A DNA stretch of 64,000 nt, from positions 16,746,354-16,810,353 of the forward strand of contig JBCNJP010000008.1 in the NCBI GenBank assembly GCA_039602395.1, read 5' to 3'. Each line of letters starts with the position of its first letter. Positions within the stretch are counted from its first letter, which is position 1. The translations under genes and the position numbers were made by a program. This document shows positions 46,414 through 57,195 of the stretch, piece by piece. The stretch comes from Deinandra increscens subsp. villosa. Its lineage: Eukaryota > Streptophyta > Magnoliopsida > Asterales > Asteraceae. The notes under the pieces were generated by a model, which saw nothing but the letters and a program-made list of their open reading frames with translations, made no database searches and was not told where the DNA came from.

Positions 46414-47081
46414 ATGAACCCGTTCCAGGCTTTTGCAGCGATGTCGTCAACTGTTCAAGCAATTCTAAACTATGATAACAAGATAGGAACTACCAATAGA
46501 GTTCCAAAATTGATGAGATTTGAAGATTTTCATAATTGGAAAACTCGCTACGAATCATACATTGGTGTAACGGATGTTACGGTATGGACACCAATGTTGG
46601 ATGGCTATGAAGTTCCAAAATTTCAAACTGGTGAGTTTGCTGGTCAAGTAAAGCCGTACAATAAGATGAATGATGCTGAAAAAGAAGCGTTTGAATCGGA
46701 AAAGAAGGCATATTCAAATTTATCAATGGCCTTACCAAAAGATATTTTGCATCAATTCAAAATGCATTCAACGTCAAAGGCTTTATGGGAAGCTTTATGT
46801 CACAGATGTGAAGGAAATGCACAGTATAAGAAGAGTAAGAAAAAAGTGCTGTTGAAGGAATTCGACAATTTCAGTCATGTTCCAAATGAAACTATTGATG
46901 ATCTGATTTCACGTTTATCTCATTTGGTAAGTGAGCTGGATATAGTCGGAGTGAGTAAAGAAGCGGGTGAACTGAAAGAAAAGCTATTAGATGCTTTACC
47001 TGCATCGTGGGAAGGTTATATCTTGCTTATGACACATGATAAGGGTTTTGATGACATTACATATGATGATCTGACAAGAAA
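46414..47081 (+). pseudogene. gag: gag of element D', truncated
   Basis: I start at the ATG at 46414 (MNPFQAFAAM), matching the start of F's Gag (MSEFQAFASM). The capsid domain of UBN2 type is open and well preserved: KLMRFEDFHNW, a CEGNAQYKKSKKKVL block, and an LPASWEGY block. It ends at 47081 in the inverted E LTR, so the coiled coil and knuckles are lost to the insertion. The open frame runs on to 47157 inside the LTR, but that part is not Gag. Confidence 0.85.
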
Positions 47082-47739
47082 TGTAGGACCGTTGATTACT
47101 CAGAGAAATAATCAAAACAAGAACTCTTTACTTGCGGATCACAACCATGCGGAATAAAGTTGTATCACACTTGTTTTTACTTAAGCTTTGTTTTACTTAT
47201 ACTTGTAGTTTGATTGTATTGATTGCATAAACTAGTGAACACAAGATAATAAATTTCTCGGTACTATTTGCATTAACTCAAGTTCAAACTGTTACAAGTG
47301 TAAGCACTAAATCTAGTACTTGTGAATGAACTAGCTAACAACTATATATAGTACTAAGGAGATCAACTACAGCCGTTGATCTCATACGGGCTAATCTAAC
47401 CGTCCATGAAAGTCAAACAATAAACTTACTAAAAGAACATTAGTAAACATACATAAGAGGAAATGTGCAAAATGCAATTATCTATAAGTAGGAGACGGCT
47501 AGGATATGACTTTGGAAGAATAAAAGTAGTTGCAGGCCTGATTTCTGCAAAAGTAAACTTTCAGTACTTTTCCGGTTGAACTCTTTATACTGTTGGATAA
47601 AAGAGTTCACCCGGAAATATTCTTCCGCTTAAGCTTTTTCGGTTGACAAATCTTCCGCTTGAGAGTCTTCCGCTTGAACATGTCTTCAACCGAAAATCTT
47701 CATCTTGAACCGGTTGACTCAGATTTTCATTTCCTTACA
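47082..47739 (-). repeat. 3' LTR of element E (minus copy)
   Basis: 658 bases, the reverse complement of the 6305-6968 LTR family; plus strand TGTAGGACCG to TTCCTTACA. Half-sites of TTCCGGTTGAAC and AACCGGTTGAC type lie at 47570-47720, upstream in element sense of the TATA at 47343-47350. Left target bases are agaaa. Confidence 0.8.
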
Positions 47740-47834
47740 ATCTCCCCCTAAAATGATGCTGCCAAAATTTATCCTTTGTATGTTGTTCTTCAAAAATTGA
47801 CTATCTCTAGAAGCTTTACTCTTCAGGAGATGGC
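47740..47834 (-). other. PPT and last bases of internal region of E (minus copy)
   Basis: An inverted PPT (ATCTCCCCCTA) and about 85 bases matching, in reverse, the end of the plus-strand E copy before 6294. Cut at 47835 by the Tekay LTR. Confidence 0.75.
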
Positions 47835-50386
47835 TGTGACATCCGGGAATTTCAAGGTTTACTTCCGTTAGACAATCTCCGTTAGTTACGTTATAAGTGT
47901 TAACTTAGTAACTAATGCTTAACTAGGCCGAACATGTCCACGACCTTTGGTTGATCACCGAACCCGTCCATATGTGTTTACTTATTTTATTGACACTATG
48001 TGAAATTATGTGCAACGTGTTTACTGAATTAATTGTGTAAATTGGTCACTTTTGGTTTCCAGCGAAACTACCGGGCGAAACTGTAGTGTCGCCCGGTAGC
48101 CAACTAAACTGTTTGACTTGCATGAGTTCAGAGCCAGTTTCGCTTGGCCAGCGAAATTGCCAGCGAAACTAGCCCCTGATATATATATTTCATAAAACCC
48201 TAGAGATCTCATTTTTGCCTCATTTCATACAAAACACACACACCACTCTCATCTGCTCACTCGAGATTTCTGGTCAGTCGAGAAAACCATCAAGGAACCA
48301 TCATCTCATCTCATCCATTCGAATCCAAGACCAAATCGTAAGCCCCATGAGCCTTTTTATGTGTTTTCTATGTGTTTTACTTTAAAGCATAACCAAACCT
48401 CCATGGAATCACTTGATCTTCTGATATGTTGCTTAGGAATGCTAGATCTATCATAAAGTCTGTAACTTTACGTTTGAAATCAAACCATAATGAAGATTTA
48501 TGCTATTTAGGTCATTTTAGGTTTAAAATGTGTTTTTGGTGATTTGATGATGAAAACCCATGTTTAAGGTGTTAAAGCTTACTGATTTATGTTGGTAAAT
48601 GATTATGCATGCTAGATATTGAATTACATGAAATATGGAAGCTGTTAGATTGATTTTTTAGGCTGATTTGTGAGTTTTTCGCGACCAGCGACACTGCGTG
48701 TTCTCTGGGCGAAATTATGTAGCGAAATTATGTATATCTTCATCCAGCGACACTATGAAGCGAAACTGTAGTGTTGCCGGGTAAACCAACCAGACCTGTT
48801 CGGACGAAACTACCGAGCGAAATTCCCTGAACGAAAGTTCAAACCAGTTTCGGGCGAAACTAGGCTAGCGAAACTGTGCCAACAGTTTCGAGCGAAACTA
48901 GCCTAGCGAAACTGTGTCATCGGGTATTGCCTAGCGAAAGTGCTGCCCGTGCACACAGCGAAACTGCCTAGCGAAACTCCTAGCGAAACTGAGACCAGAA
49001 TCCAAACTTGTGCAATTTACTTGAATGTTATGCCATGACTTACATGATTATGCTATGACGATACATGCTTTGATTTCTGATGTATATGAACCCTTGTTTA
49101 TGATCAACCATCGGTGTCGTGTGTCGGTATGTCGAGTCGTAGTTCCAACGTGCTATGTTATGGGCCATAGTGACGTTAAGTTAAAGATTAGACACAAAAC
49201 TAATACTTAAGACCTAAACGTGTTCATAGGTCTTCGTTAAGCAATACTTGGATTATTTAGCAAGTGTAGCAGTGCAACCAAAGGTGAGTGTCACTAACCC
49301 ATTTACCGAGAGCCCGTTTGGGTTACACAGAATAACTCAATGAAAGACAATGCTGAGGACCTTAGGAGTGCTATGCACCTCTATAATGAACTTGAGAACC
49401 TAGGAGTGCCTGGCACCCACTTGATGAACTTGAAGTGCTTTATGGGAAGCACTTGCGAATTACTTAAACAACTATTTCTGAAACAAAACTGAAAACACTT
49501 TTGAGATTCATGAGAATCCGGAAAACCGTTTTAATATGGCTAGCGTAGGTTAAAGTCTAAACCACATGATATCACATGTTTTCTAAGGATGCCTTGAAAC
49601 TTAAAAGTCCTCAACTAAATTGTACCATTAATTGTAAAGCGAGGGGATGTTGGGTAGATCTACTGGGGTTTGACAAACTCCGCCCCGTGGCACGGGGAGT
49701 GCACGGAGGTACAATATCAGCCTATCTGACCGTGATCCCGAGAGGACACGGGGGAGGCAAGTCCGCGATGACGTAGGTCCGTAAAACATGATGGCACTGC
49801 CACTACAATAATAGTCAGCTTTGGTACAAACTTCCTTAGTGCATGGAACAACGGATTAGCTACCCGCGATATCGGTTGAGCACTTTAACTATACAAAACT
49901 GGTTCATACCCGATAACGTATGTTACGAACATTAATATTTCTAAACCACGTTACTAAGATATTGGACATTACAGAGCATTGCTTTTTCACAAATAAATAT
50001 TTCATAAGTATATGTTGACACGATTATAATTATGAGACCGGGCCACTGCATGACAAGCCCACTGTGAACTCACCAACCGTTAGGTTGACACTTGCGTGGT
50101 TTAAACTTTTGCAGATCGCTGAGGAGTATCCGGAGCGGGTTGGCATGGCACACGAAGACTTTATTTTTGGTTAAACTTAAATTGGGAATTTAAAACACTG
50201 ATTTGTAAAGCACGTGGTTAGTGCTAAGACGATATATTTTCCGCTGCGTATTTTGAGACTTATTTTATGATAAATATTTGGACTTACTCTGATTCGTTTA
50301 GTATTTGTAACTAATGGTTGTGGTCCTGGTTTGCTCGCACCCCTTAACGGTATAAACTCCGTTAGTGGTTAATTGGGGGTGTGACA
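47835..50386 (+). repeat. 5' LTR of element G (2.55 kb)
   Basis: Runs from TGTGACATCC to GGTGTGACA. Two arrays of AGCGAAACT and its inverse AGTTTCGCT: 48058-48170, ending 9 bases before the TATA run at 48180-48187, and 48680-48990, downstream of the likely transcription start. About 1.4 kb after that hold no clear feature. The length suits Tekay/Del chromoviruses. Confidence 0.85.
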
Positions 50387-50389
50387 GAT

Positions 50390-50401
50390 TGGTATCAGAG
50401 C
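50390..50401 (+). promoter_or_regulatory. Primer binding site of element G
   Basis: TGGTATCAGAGC three bases after the LTR. Confidence 0.92.
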
Positions 50402-50576
50402 CATAAGTTGCAGAGAACTGGAATCATTTTGAAAAAAAAAACGATTTGGAAACTGCAACTTGAAAACCTTAGTTACAAACGAACAAACAAATTCCCAAAA
50501 CAAAATATTTACGTGCCAACCTGGGATACTCGCTCTGCTGTGTAAGTAAAAGCTTAGTACGTAGGTATATATGTAT

Positions 50577-50620
<44 letters not shown>

Positions 50621-50965
50621 CGTGTCTAGGAAGTCTAATGGAAAACCTTAGGAAAATTTTCACACACGAATACGAAACGCGAACGCTAATACGCACATTA
50701 TTCCGGGGAAAGCGACAGCGAAACGATGCTACACGCTACGTCCTGATTTCTACTACGATTACTACGCCGACGGTGACTTTTATGGGAAAGCCGACTTTCG
50801 ACGATGGTACTTACGATTTACGACGTTCTTCGACGACGCCTCAATTTTGCACAAAATTTTTCTGGACTAATAGTGGGATAACGGGAAATTGTTGATATAC
50901 ATATTATGGGATATGTATAAAGTATAACTGTGACTGAACACTGGCTACTTTAACTGTCCAGCAAG
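50402..50965 (+). other. Leader of element G
   Basis: No gene. Contains an (AT)n microsatellite at about 50578-50618; the ORFs around it are not genes. Confidence 0.7.
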
Positions 50966-51024
50966 ATGTCTGGAAGAGGACACGGAAGGAGCAACATTAT
51001 CATGACGCCTGCACAACTACAAGC
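50966..51024 (+). pseudogene. gag: First codons of Tekay gag (element G)
   Basis: ATG at 50966 opens MSGRGHGRSNIIMTPAQLQ, the Gly and Arg-rich start seen in Tekay/Del Gag. The F LTR cuts it after about 20 codons. Confidence 0.7.
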
Positions 51025-51374
51025 TGAAAATGCGTGAGCATCGGATCGTCTACTCGATCTAGCTAATCGGACATCGAAACGTAAATAACCGATAGTTTTA
51101 TTGATCAAACGAGAACAATTACAATCAGTAAACCACAGAGAATTGACACAGAGAAACACACTCAGAAACACACACTTAAGATTTGCTCACTCGCTCAGAA
51201 CTCCTAAACACAAAGACCAAACTACTATATATACCCGACTCGGCCGAACGTCCTCCGAACCCCAGGTTCGGCCGGTCCGAACTTCAGGTTCGGACCTAGT
51301 TCGGCCAACCCTATATTGACTTGAACTTGGTCTTCATTTGATACTTCACACGACGCACATTTCAGATATCAACA
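51025..51374 (-). repeat. 3' LTR of element F
   Basis: 350 bases, TGAAAATGCGTGAGC to AGATATCAACA on the plus strand. The array of TTCGG and CCGAAC half-sites (for example GGTTCGGCCGGTCCGAACTT) is at 51239-51305, next to the TATA box at 51223-51232. Confidence 0.92.
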
Positions 51375-53039
51375 AACTCCCCCTCGTCGTGTGCAGTATC
51401 TCTTATCTTTTCTTCTCAACATCATCAAATATGTATCTTCAATCAAGCTCCCCCTCAAGTAAAGAATCCGTTTATCCAATGAAATGAATCTTCGAACAAA
51501 CTCCTTCTCAACTCAATCGTAACTTGATCTTGAATACTAGACGACATTCAGTGTATCTCTGGTCTTGATCAACAGCTTCAGAAGACTTGAAGTTGTGATA
51601 ACTTGCACAACAGCATCCTGCATTAACACTTAAATAATCTTGACGCAAAACGTCTCTTCGAGACTCCAAGATATGATTTTGAAAATTGATTTGTATCACG
51701 TGTTGATCAGATCGAAAATAAAGCAGAAACAAAATCTTTTTGGCTTTTTGAAAGTTTATATTAAAACACACCAAAAATCTTTTTGTACTTTTCTTGATAT
51801 GAAATGAAATCGCAATACAGAATCAGACACTATTTTTGGTATAAGAAAGATCACTATATGGGATCATATTGATCATAACGCACTGAACTACACTTCAATT
51901 TCAATTAATTGAAGCACACAAGTCATGTCGATTACTGGTATAATTTGTCCATCTTAAGCTCAGACAGAATCATACTCATAACATCTGGATATGTTAAGGT
52001 ATTGATTAGATTTGCTTTGACCAGTGTACCCCACACTATCTGACATATTCAGACATTTTTCTGTTTTTCTTTCTTTTTCCTTTGTGTGATTGCATTTGTG
52101 AACTTTCACATTGCATACTATTTTTCATGATACAGTCAACTGTGTTCCATGCAAAAAGAAATAAGAACGTTAAATCGTCTACCTTAAGGTCGATCTTTCG
52201 ATACGCAGATAAGGCCTCGGATTTAACAAAATAAGAAAAATAAAACAAGTTGAAGTTGTATAACTCAACAACAATCAGGTCGGTACTCCCGTACACGCAG
52301 AGAAAGTCCGATGAGTTATACGAAACACCAAAGAAAATAAAGCAGAACGTCAAACGAACAACAATCAGGTCGATCTTTCGATACGCAGAGAAAGTCCGAT
52401 CGTTTGACAAAATAAAGAAAATCAAACAAGATTAAATCTTTGCAAAATGAACACATGTATACACAGTGACTTTCTCATTTTGAATTTCACACTTATTTTT
52501 CTTTTTGTGTCATGACATATGCATCAAGATGTTGTTCACATGGTCAAGCATTAGTATTTAGTGTATATCACATCTGAATACTTTCTGATTTGTCGAGCCT
52601 ACCAAGCACATCAAACAATGATCTTATGGCCCTTTCATCTACTTTATCCATGAGTCAGATACGTATGCCAATGTACCATCATTTCCCAATGATCAATTTC
52701 TCACAATTTTATATTTTGCATGTATTCACCTTCTCCCCATACCATGCATTTTCTCAATTACTCCCCCTTACTTACAATTCTCCCCCTTAAAATGAAAACT
52801 CTATTTTTGGATTTTCATTTTACACAAAAATAAGACTCTATTTTTGGCTTTTTGAGAAAAACGTAAGCAAAGAAAATTGATCAATCAACACGGATATGTT
52901 TCAGTGTTTAAAAAATCAGACAATTTGCAGGTGAGAAAAATATGTCACGAAATTTAAGTTAAAACAGAATACTCCTCCATCAACAATTTTTCAATCATCG
53001 ATAGGTCTTCTAGAAGTACCTGCACACTGGACAACCGGA
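51375..53039 (-). other. PPT and 3' non-coding region of element F
   Basis: PPT AACTCCCCCT at 51375-51384, and no ORF after it. Holds the conserved motif GATGTGCTTGGTAGGCTC (minus strand, 52595-52612) and three stem-loop cassettes (52169-52408). A second PPT-like tract (TTCTCCCCCTTA) is at about 52780-52792. Confidence 0.75.
52169..52408 (-). other. Three tandem stem-loop cassettes in element F (best copy)
   Basis: Cassette 1 (52169-52227): GTTAAATC/GATTTAAC. Cassette 2 (52258-52321): GTATAACTC/GAGTTATAC. Cassette 3 (52349-52408): GTCAAACGA/TCGTTTGAC. All three closing stems are perfect but unlike each other. In element sense each loop contains CTGCG, a small GNRA hairpin (ATC-GAAA-GAT in 1 and 3, GTAC-GGGA-GTAC in 2) and CGACCT. 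A middle stem also varies: AUCGG/CUGAU in 2 and 3, CCUUA/UAAGG in 1. Confidence 0.8.
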
Positions 53040-56000
53040 TTAGTTCACAAACGACCCGAAGCGAATTGCTTCTGGTCGACCAGTGTCCTGATTTTGCTTT
53101 GAAACCACCTTAGGTTTCCATTCCTGTTGTTTTGGTAATTCAGTTTTCGATGAAACAATCACAGGTGACTGTGATGAGGAACCTACATTTTGATCCTTTG
53201 AAAACTTTGGAACAAAACGTTTTTGTTTGTGAAAGAATGTAGGCTCAACTTCATCAAAAACTCTGCCTTGGTTATCAAAGAACTTTGTTGCGACAGAATT
53301 ACCAAAAACTGATTTCTTATGAAATCTTTGTGACGAATCAGCAGGTGAGGGACAATCTTTTGCCATATGCCCTGGGCGACGGCAAATATAACAAATCCTT
53401 GTCATTTTATCCCATCTTTGATGTACCTGCGAAGAACACATATGAATATCTCTAACATGATCAGAATGAGAATCATATACCTGATGACGATGATCATGCA
53501 CCCATTTAGAAGTTGGGCTACGAGATTGAAAGCTTGCAGAAGAAATATTAGCTTTCACAAAAACCTCTGAAATTTTCCGAGCATCCACACAGTGAAGAGG
53601 AAATTCCTTGTCAGAAAATAACTGTTCAGAACCTTTAAGCTTATAAAATCTTTCAGGTTGAACTTTGTCTGCTTTGAACACATCCTTCTTCATTTGCTTC
53701 ATTTTAAGCTTCTTTAGATTTGATGATTCAGATGCGAGACCCTCTGCAACTTGAGACTTTGGAACTTGAAAACCTAGACCAGTACATTTACCTGAAATCT
53801 TTTCCTCAGTAGTTGAATTCTGATGTCCATTCTTAGCTAATCTTGTGAATTCGGCTTTCACATCAGGAATTTTCTTTTGGTCATAGAAAATTGTTTCATC
53901 AAAGCCAGATTGAGATTGAATCTTGTCACTTGATGTAGCCGATTTCTCATTATCAGCAGAAGACGAACCTGACACAAACTTTGGTGCTGGAGGAATCTGC
54001 AGATTTCAAGACCTTTTTCTTGTTCTTCTTGCTTTTCTTCTTCTGCACAATCTTTGACTTCTTCTAGAAGTAGAAGACTGATAGTCTTTGAATAATCAAA
54101 ATCATCAACCTGTTCCTTCACGTCTTTGACAGCCTCCTTGATATGAGCAGGGGGTGATGCAGTTTTATCAAACATCCTTTCAAAATTTGCATCATTTGCT
54201 AAGAAGCTTGTGAAAACCTGAGAATTAGAAACATTGTTGAACAGTCTTTTTGCATCAAGAACTTGAATTTTGAGATCAGAAATTTGTTGTTGAGCCTCTG
54301 CAAATTCCTTTTCTTTAGCAATCAAGCGCTTGGCAACTTTATGAGTTTCAAACTTTTGCAGACGAAGATTGTCAAGACCTTCATGTAGCTCCTTCTTCAG
54401 TTTATCCTCATTTCTCTTTTGAATTTCCAGATTTGCAGTTTGAACCTTGTTAACCCTAGTCAACTCCCGCTTATCATCTAATAATTTTTCCATATCAACT
54501 TGATATGCTTTGAGTTTAGCATCAGATTCTTCAATACTCTTAGTAAGCAAATCAAGCTTAATCTTGGATTTATCAAACAAATTCTGAAAATCATTTGCAG
54601 CATCTTCTGCCTCTTCCTTCCATTTCTTCACTTCTTTGACTAATTCACCTTTTTCTTCAAAACTTTCAGCTTTCAAAATTTCAACATTCTTCTTTTCTTG
54701 CTTCAATACTTCTAAAACTTTATTCAACATTGTGTTTTCATTAGTCAAATCTTCATTCTTCAAAAACAAATCCTTCTCACATTCTTTAGAAATCTTCAAT
54801 TCAGATTTAACCACCTCAAACTCTTCAGTCAATTGTTGAACTTTATTCATCAACAAAGCATTTTCCTTCATCAAACTCTCCAAATTTTCAGCAGATGCAT
54901 ACGAACTTGGTATTGAACTAGTATCTGAACTAGTATCTGAAACATAATCTTCTTGTAAATCATGGGTAACCATAAATGCTGAGGAATCATATCCAAATTG
55001 TTGACCCCAATCATATACACCATCACTTTGAGCAACCAAAGCAGTGGTCTTGCCTGTATTACTAGTAGATGGTTGAGTAAAACCAGGCTTTGATGATTGT
55101 GAAATATTAGCTTTCTGTTGGCATTCTTTGGCAAAATGTCCAAGTTGTTGACATTTAAAGCACTTTAGTTTTGACTTGTCAAATCCCAATTTGTCACCAG
55201 AAATACTCCTTCCATGCTTCTTAAAAAATCTTTTAGATCTTTGACACAACATAGCATATTGCCACGAAACATCCAATTCAGTCAATTGATCATCATCAAG
55301 AGCATCAAGATCCTCACTAGTTAACTTTGCATCAGCAACATTTTTGAGAATCAGACCAAAAGATGATGAAATCAATGCAGAAATCATTTTGGCACAATCA
55401 TCGGTTGATTCTGTTGAAAAATCATTTTGATTTGAAAAATTTGGAATAGTGAAATGGCAGCCCCTTGAAGAATTGTTATCAGAATTTCCTGAAGCTCCAG
55501 CTAGAAAAGCAACACTTGGTGCTGTATTCTGATTTGGCTTAGACTTTGCACTCATGCTTGCACTATTTTCACCATGATACAACTCAGGATGTTGCAAGGT
55601 AGCAGTTGACTTCTTTGAATTTAACATTTCCATTTCACGAGCATGAAGCTTTCCAGTAAGCTCATGAAATGTCAATGTTGAGTATTCTTTATCATGAGTG
55701 ATAAGCAAAACATAATTTTCCCATTTGTCTGGTAATGCTTCCATAATCTTTTCCTTTAACTCTTCATCAGTTTTCTCAATTCCCACAATCTTCAATTCAC
55801 TAATCAGATGAGATAACCTTGAGACAAGAGCTGTTATATTTTCATTCTCATAATGCTGGAAATTATCAAATTCCTTACTCAAAACCTTCTTTCGACTTTT
55901 CTTATACTGATCATTTCCTTCACACCTTGCTGATAAAGCATCCCATAATTGCTTTGACTTCTTACACGTGCTAAATTGATGTAACAATTCAGTAGGTAAA

Positions 56001-56302
56001 GCCATGGTAAGATAACCATAAGCTTTTTGTTCAAGTTCATAACTTTTTCTTTCAGCAGCATCAAAATCTTCAATTTCCTTAGACTCTCCATCTTCTTTTG
56101 GTTTTTCATACAATTTTCTAATTGGAATCCATAAGTCAATATTATTTGTGCTGATATACGCTGAAAACCGTTTCTTCCAATTCTGATAATCTTCTAGTTT
56201 CAACAATTTGGGAACTTTCTGACTTGTTCCGATTTCATTGTCATAATTCATCATGGTCTGCATAGCACTTTGCATTGAAGCAAAAGCTTGAAATTCCGAC
56301 AT
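53040..56302 (-). pseudogene. gag: gag of element F, nearly intact
   Basis: I start at ATG 56302 (MSEFQAFASM), in line with D'; an ATG six codons upstream is also in frame. About 1,080 residues. The UBN2-type capsid domain covers about residues 15-240. Knuckle CFKCQQLGHFAKEC is at 55121-55162, a long coiled coil at about 54250-54900, and knuckle CYICRRPGHMAKDC at 53352-53393. One frameshift near 54000 separates two long frames (56320-53858 and 53975-53040); no other break is seen. No pol follows. Packaging of the element RNA is the expected role. Confidence 0.9.
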
Positions 56303-56327
56303 CGTTGAAAATCTGAACAATTCTGCC

Positions 56328-56610
56328 CTCCGAACTTGTTCCGAACTTAGTCTGCCGTCCGAACTCTCACCGAACTTAGTCCGAACCTAAATCAAACTCC
56401 GAACGAGCTCCGAACCTTGTCCGAATCAACAACTAACTCCGAACTTGCACCGAACTAGCTCCGGACCCCAATATAATGTCCGAACCTCGACCGAACTAGT
56501 GACCGACTCCGAACTTTGACCGATCTACCACCGAACTCTCGACGAACGTACTCCGAGTCACCTCCGAACCTCAAGTTCGGAGCGGTTACTCCGAGCTTGC
56601 CCAGTTACCT
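56328..56610 (-). repeat. CCGAACTT array in the leader of element F
   Basis: About twenty copies of CCGAACTT or CCGAACC with irregular spacing, directly upstream of gag. It is the same motif as in the F LTRs. The leader continues without features to the PBS. Confidence 0.85.
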
Positions 56611-56832
56611 CCGAACTTCGAAGACATTTTTCGAAAACTCGTGAAAACGGACTGATTTTGACGAAACTTGATATGATGAATCAGAAAAACCAATAGGAAA
56701 AGGTTTAGGAACAGTTTTGGCACAAATTGCACATCAGAAATGATAGAAAACACGAAATGAAACACGATAAAACTTCAAAAACGCTCAATAATCCGAGAAT
56801 AGCAACCACAGATCAGTAGAGTGAACCAGAAA

Positions 56833-56844
56833 GCTCTGATACCA
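56833..56844 (-). promoter_or_regulatory. Primer binding site of element F
   Basis: GCTCTGATACCA on the plus strand, two bases before the 5' LTR. Confidence 0.92.
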
Positions 56845-56846
56845 CT

Positions 56847-57195
56847 TGAAAATGCGTGAGCATCGGATCGTCTACTCGATCTAGCTAATCGGACATCGAA
56901 ACGTAAATAACCGATTGTTTTATTGATCAAACGAGAACAATTACAATCAGTAAACCACAGAGAATTGACACAGAGAAACACACTCAGAAACACACACTTA
57001 AGATTTGCTCACTCGCTCAGAACTCCTAAACACAAAGACCAAACTACTATTTATACACGACTGGCCGAACGTCCTCCGAACCCCAGGTTCGGCCGGTCCG
57101 AACTTCAGGTTCGGACCTAGTTCGGCCAACCCTATATTGACTTGAACTTGGTCTTCATTTGATACTTCACACGACGCACATTTCAGGTATCAACA
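56847..57195 (-). repeat. F-family LTR shared by F and the mini unit
   Basis: 5' LTR of F, but also followed on the right by a PPT, so it doubles as the 3' LTR of the next unit. TATA on the minus strand is at 57048-57056, with the array starting 4 bases after it. Confidence 0.92.

Larger units (their letters stand above)
45561..47081 (+). mobile_element. Element D': left part of a plus-strand Gag-bearing element
   Basis: 5' LTR, PBS, leader with array and the first part of gag, cut at 47081 by an inverted E LTR. It lies head-to-head with D because it inserted in D's leader (left flank aaaac). Its LTR and leader motifs (GGTCCGC, TGGTACG) are like those of D, so the two are relatives. Confidence 0.8.
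47835..51024 (+). mobile_element. Element G: left part of a Tekay/Del-type Gypsy element
   Basis: A long LTR, PBS, leader and the first codons of gag, then cut by element F. Its right part is probably the integrase region at 63000-64000. Left target bases are atggc. Confidence 0.75.
51025..57195 (-). mobile_element. Element F: pol-less Gag-only LTR element (minus strand)
   Basis: 6.2 kb: LTRs at 51025-51374 and 56847-57195, PPT at 51375-51384, a 1.7-kb non-coding 3' region with stem-loops, a large gag, a leader with array, and a PBS. No protease, integrase, RT or RNase H. It belongs with TR-GAG elements and needs enzymes in trans. No target duplication can be shown because the right LTR continues into a further unit of the same family. 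Confidence 0.88.

Noticed and set aside
50578..50618. AT run as terminator or origin
   Set aside because: Simple AT microsatellite in the Tekay leader, nothing else supports a function.
52169..52408. Hammerhead ribozyme or retrozyme, or tRNA-like genes
   Set aside because: The LTR size would suit a retrozyme, but no CUGANGA core is present. Units of about 60 bases lack tRNA arms and T-loop words.
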